A DNA stretch of 64,000 nucleotides, taken from NCBI RefSeq assembly GCF_964275005.1, contig NC_092705.1, positions 22,763,980-22,827,979 on the forward strand. The letters are read 5' to 3'. The translations under genes were made by a program, and so were the position numbers. The stretch comes from Diadema setosum. Taxonomy: Eukaryota > Echinodermata > Echinoidea > Diadematoida > Diadematidae. This document shows positions 62,810 to 64,000 of this stretch, piece by piece. How positions within the stretch are numbered: position 1 is the stretch's first letter; each line of letters opens with the position of its first letter. A model generated the notes under the pieces. The model ran no database searches. It had not been told where the DNA came from and was given only the letters and a program-made list of their open reading frames with translations.

Positions 62810-62890
62810 CACTACTACTACTACTACTACTACTGTTATACTACTACTATACTACTAATACTACTACCACTACTACTACTACTACCAATA
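62715..62890. repeat. (CTA)n microsatellite
   Basis: About 175 bp of CTA/ACT trinucleotides with few interruptions. Confidence 0.95.
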
Positions 62891-64000
62891 ACATTATTAG
62901 TAATGTACCAATGATACTCTTATTTTTATATTATTATCAAAACTGTTGTTACCAAGTCATGATTCAGTTATCATAAGGGAGCCAGTAGACATGGTAGTGT
63001 CTTATCAGAGAGAGGACTCAGTGACGTATAACGTAATACATATTCATTACTCTCTGAAATAAAGCTTGAAGCAGCCTTAATGATATTCGGTGATAAAGCA
63101 ATTCACTGGTAGTAGAGTGTCACTTTTATCGAGCCCGGGTTCTCCTTAAATGCAAATATTTATACCAGTAAAATGGGTGGAGGGATTACCTGCCGTGAAA
63201 TCTCAGAGAACATTGTCAATGTTTTACACCTGAGCTGTGGGAGCGGTATAGTTTTGTTTCCAGACCAGATTCCTTTTCTCTAATAATTGCAAAATGCAGG
63301 GCGGAAGATCGATGGTCTATATTATTTCCGCACTCATTTCGTACCATTGCTAATGCGTGTTAGGTATTATGTTATTTACCATCGTTTGAATTCCAAGGAT
63401 ATTATAAAGACGCATGTGCTTTCACTATATTTTGTCAAGAAAAAACAGACTATACAGGGAATTAACAGCATCATTGCAATATGAAATGCAATTCTGTCGA
63501 TACTCCCTTTAACATTAATCTGTGACCGTTGATGCCGTGGATGTTAGATGACCCTAGACTATTTATCAATATCCGTTTTATAGTAACTTTCAGCAGGCGA
63601 GCACGTCATACAATTTGTGTATATAAGGGGACAACCCAGTGCCAACTCTTCCACTCCTTCCCTGCATTGCTCTCATCCTGTTCCTACAACCGTGTCTATT
63701 CACTGCGATTTTGACCACAATTTTAGAATGCTAGAATTGTGTGTGTCAATAGGTTATTGTGTGTTTGCTATCCAGTGGCGCGTGGCAATTTTTAAAGTTG
63801 TGCTGTTTAATAGCCGTGGCATTCAATCAATTATGCCTATCTGTGGAAGCCACCGAAATAGCTTATGCCTACATTATCCTCTAGGATAGAGTTCACCAAA
63901 ACGGGTGCCTCGCTTATGAGTTCTCTGTACACCCTTCTGATTACAACCACATTTCCCTTGTATGCAGTCCTGTAGTTTTGTTTATTGCTATGATTCGCTG
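62891..64000. other. Right-edge region, possible promoter
   Basis: No exon can be assigned. Downstream of the TATA box at 63620 the first ATG (63727) opens about 53 codons without recognised homology. Confidence 0.4.
63620..63626 (+). promoter_or_regulatory. TATA box candidate
   Basis: TATATAAGGGGACAACC in a locally GC-richer context; a start near 63650-63655 would lie in CT-rich sequence. Any gene would extend beyond the window. Confidence 0.35.

Overview
The window is 64 kb of AT-rich eukaryotic DNA with GT-AG introns and a very high load of LINEs, SINE pieces and short inverted-repeat DNA elements. Two dispersed repeats (59535-59760 and 62030-62205) and the repeat family at 21355-22330 and 39640-41110 look like ones I associate from memory with sea urchins and other marine deuterostomes. 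An echinoderm or close marine invertebrate deuterostome is the best guess; no search was possible.

Host genes. (1) A plus-strand HECT-type E3 ubiquitin ligase resembling the small HERC family spans 9961-45390. I can place twelve exons; all splice phases agree and they encode 651 residues, with a candidate catalytic Cys610 in a divergent loop. No RCC1 repeats are visible, so the true 5' end may lie upstream of the window. (2) A minus-strand two-exon gene (58642-53625) encodes a secreted, very acidic protein of about 820 residues: a signal peptide on exon 1, a TATA box upstream, and about 24 copies of a 22-24 residue Glu/Asp-rich repeat on exon 2. (3) A doubtful rhodopsin-type GPCR fragment lies at 48890-49069 (minus), and a possible TATA promoter at 63620 may serve a gene that leaves the window on the right.

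Layout. 1-9.46 kb: LINE remains, including a nearly complete minus-strand LINE (4262-9460) with PHD-like finger, APE endonuclease and reverse transcriptase, itself broken by a second nested LINE. 9.96-45.4 kb: the HECT gene, whose introns hold most of the repeats. Intron 2 carries a TA-flanked transposon (13751-14536), then three copies of a TTCGC-rich element (14539-19994), one of which is split by a 2,468-bp element with about 112-bp terminal inverted repeats and a 6-bp target duplication. Intron 7 (11.1 kb) is almost wholly two large foldback elements: one (25220-29909) with ~165-bp units around a GCCAT...ATGGC palindrome, the other (30771-35548) with at least sixteen palindromes close to GTTGCCATGGCAAC, the RFX X-box. 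The two share terminal sequence. Intron 8 holds a degraded second-type LINE (36641-39390). 45.4-53.6 kb: mostly non-coding, with palindromic elements at 46880-47095 and 47240-47532. 53.6-58.8 kb: the acidic gene. 58.8-64 kb: repeats and unassigned DNA.

The most unusual aspect is the number of unrelated-looking inverted-repeat elements that are each built from many copies of one private 7-17 bp motif. No retrovirus, LTR element or Polinton was recognised.
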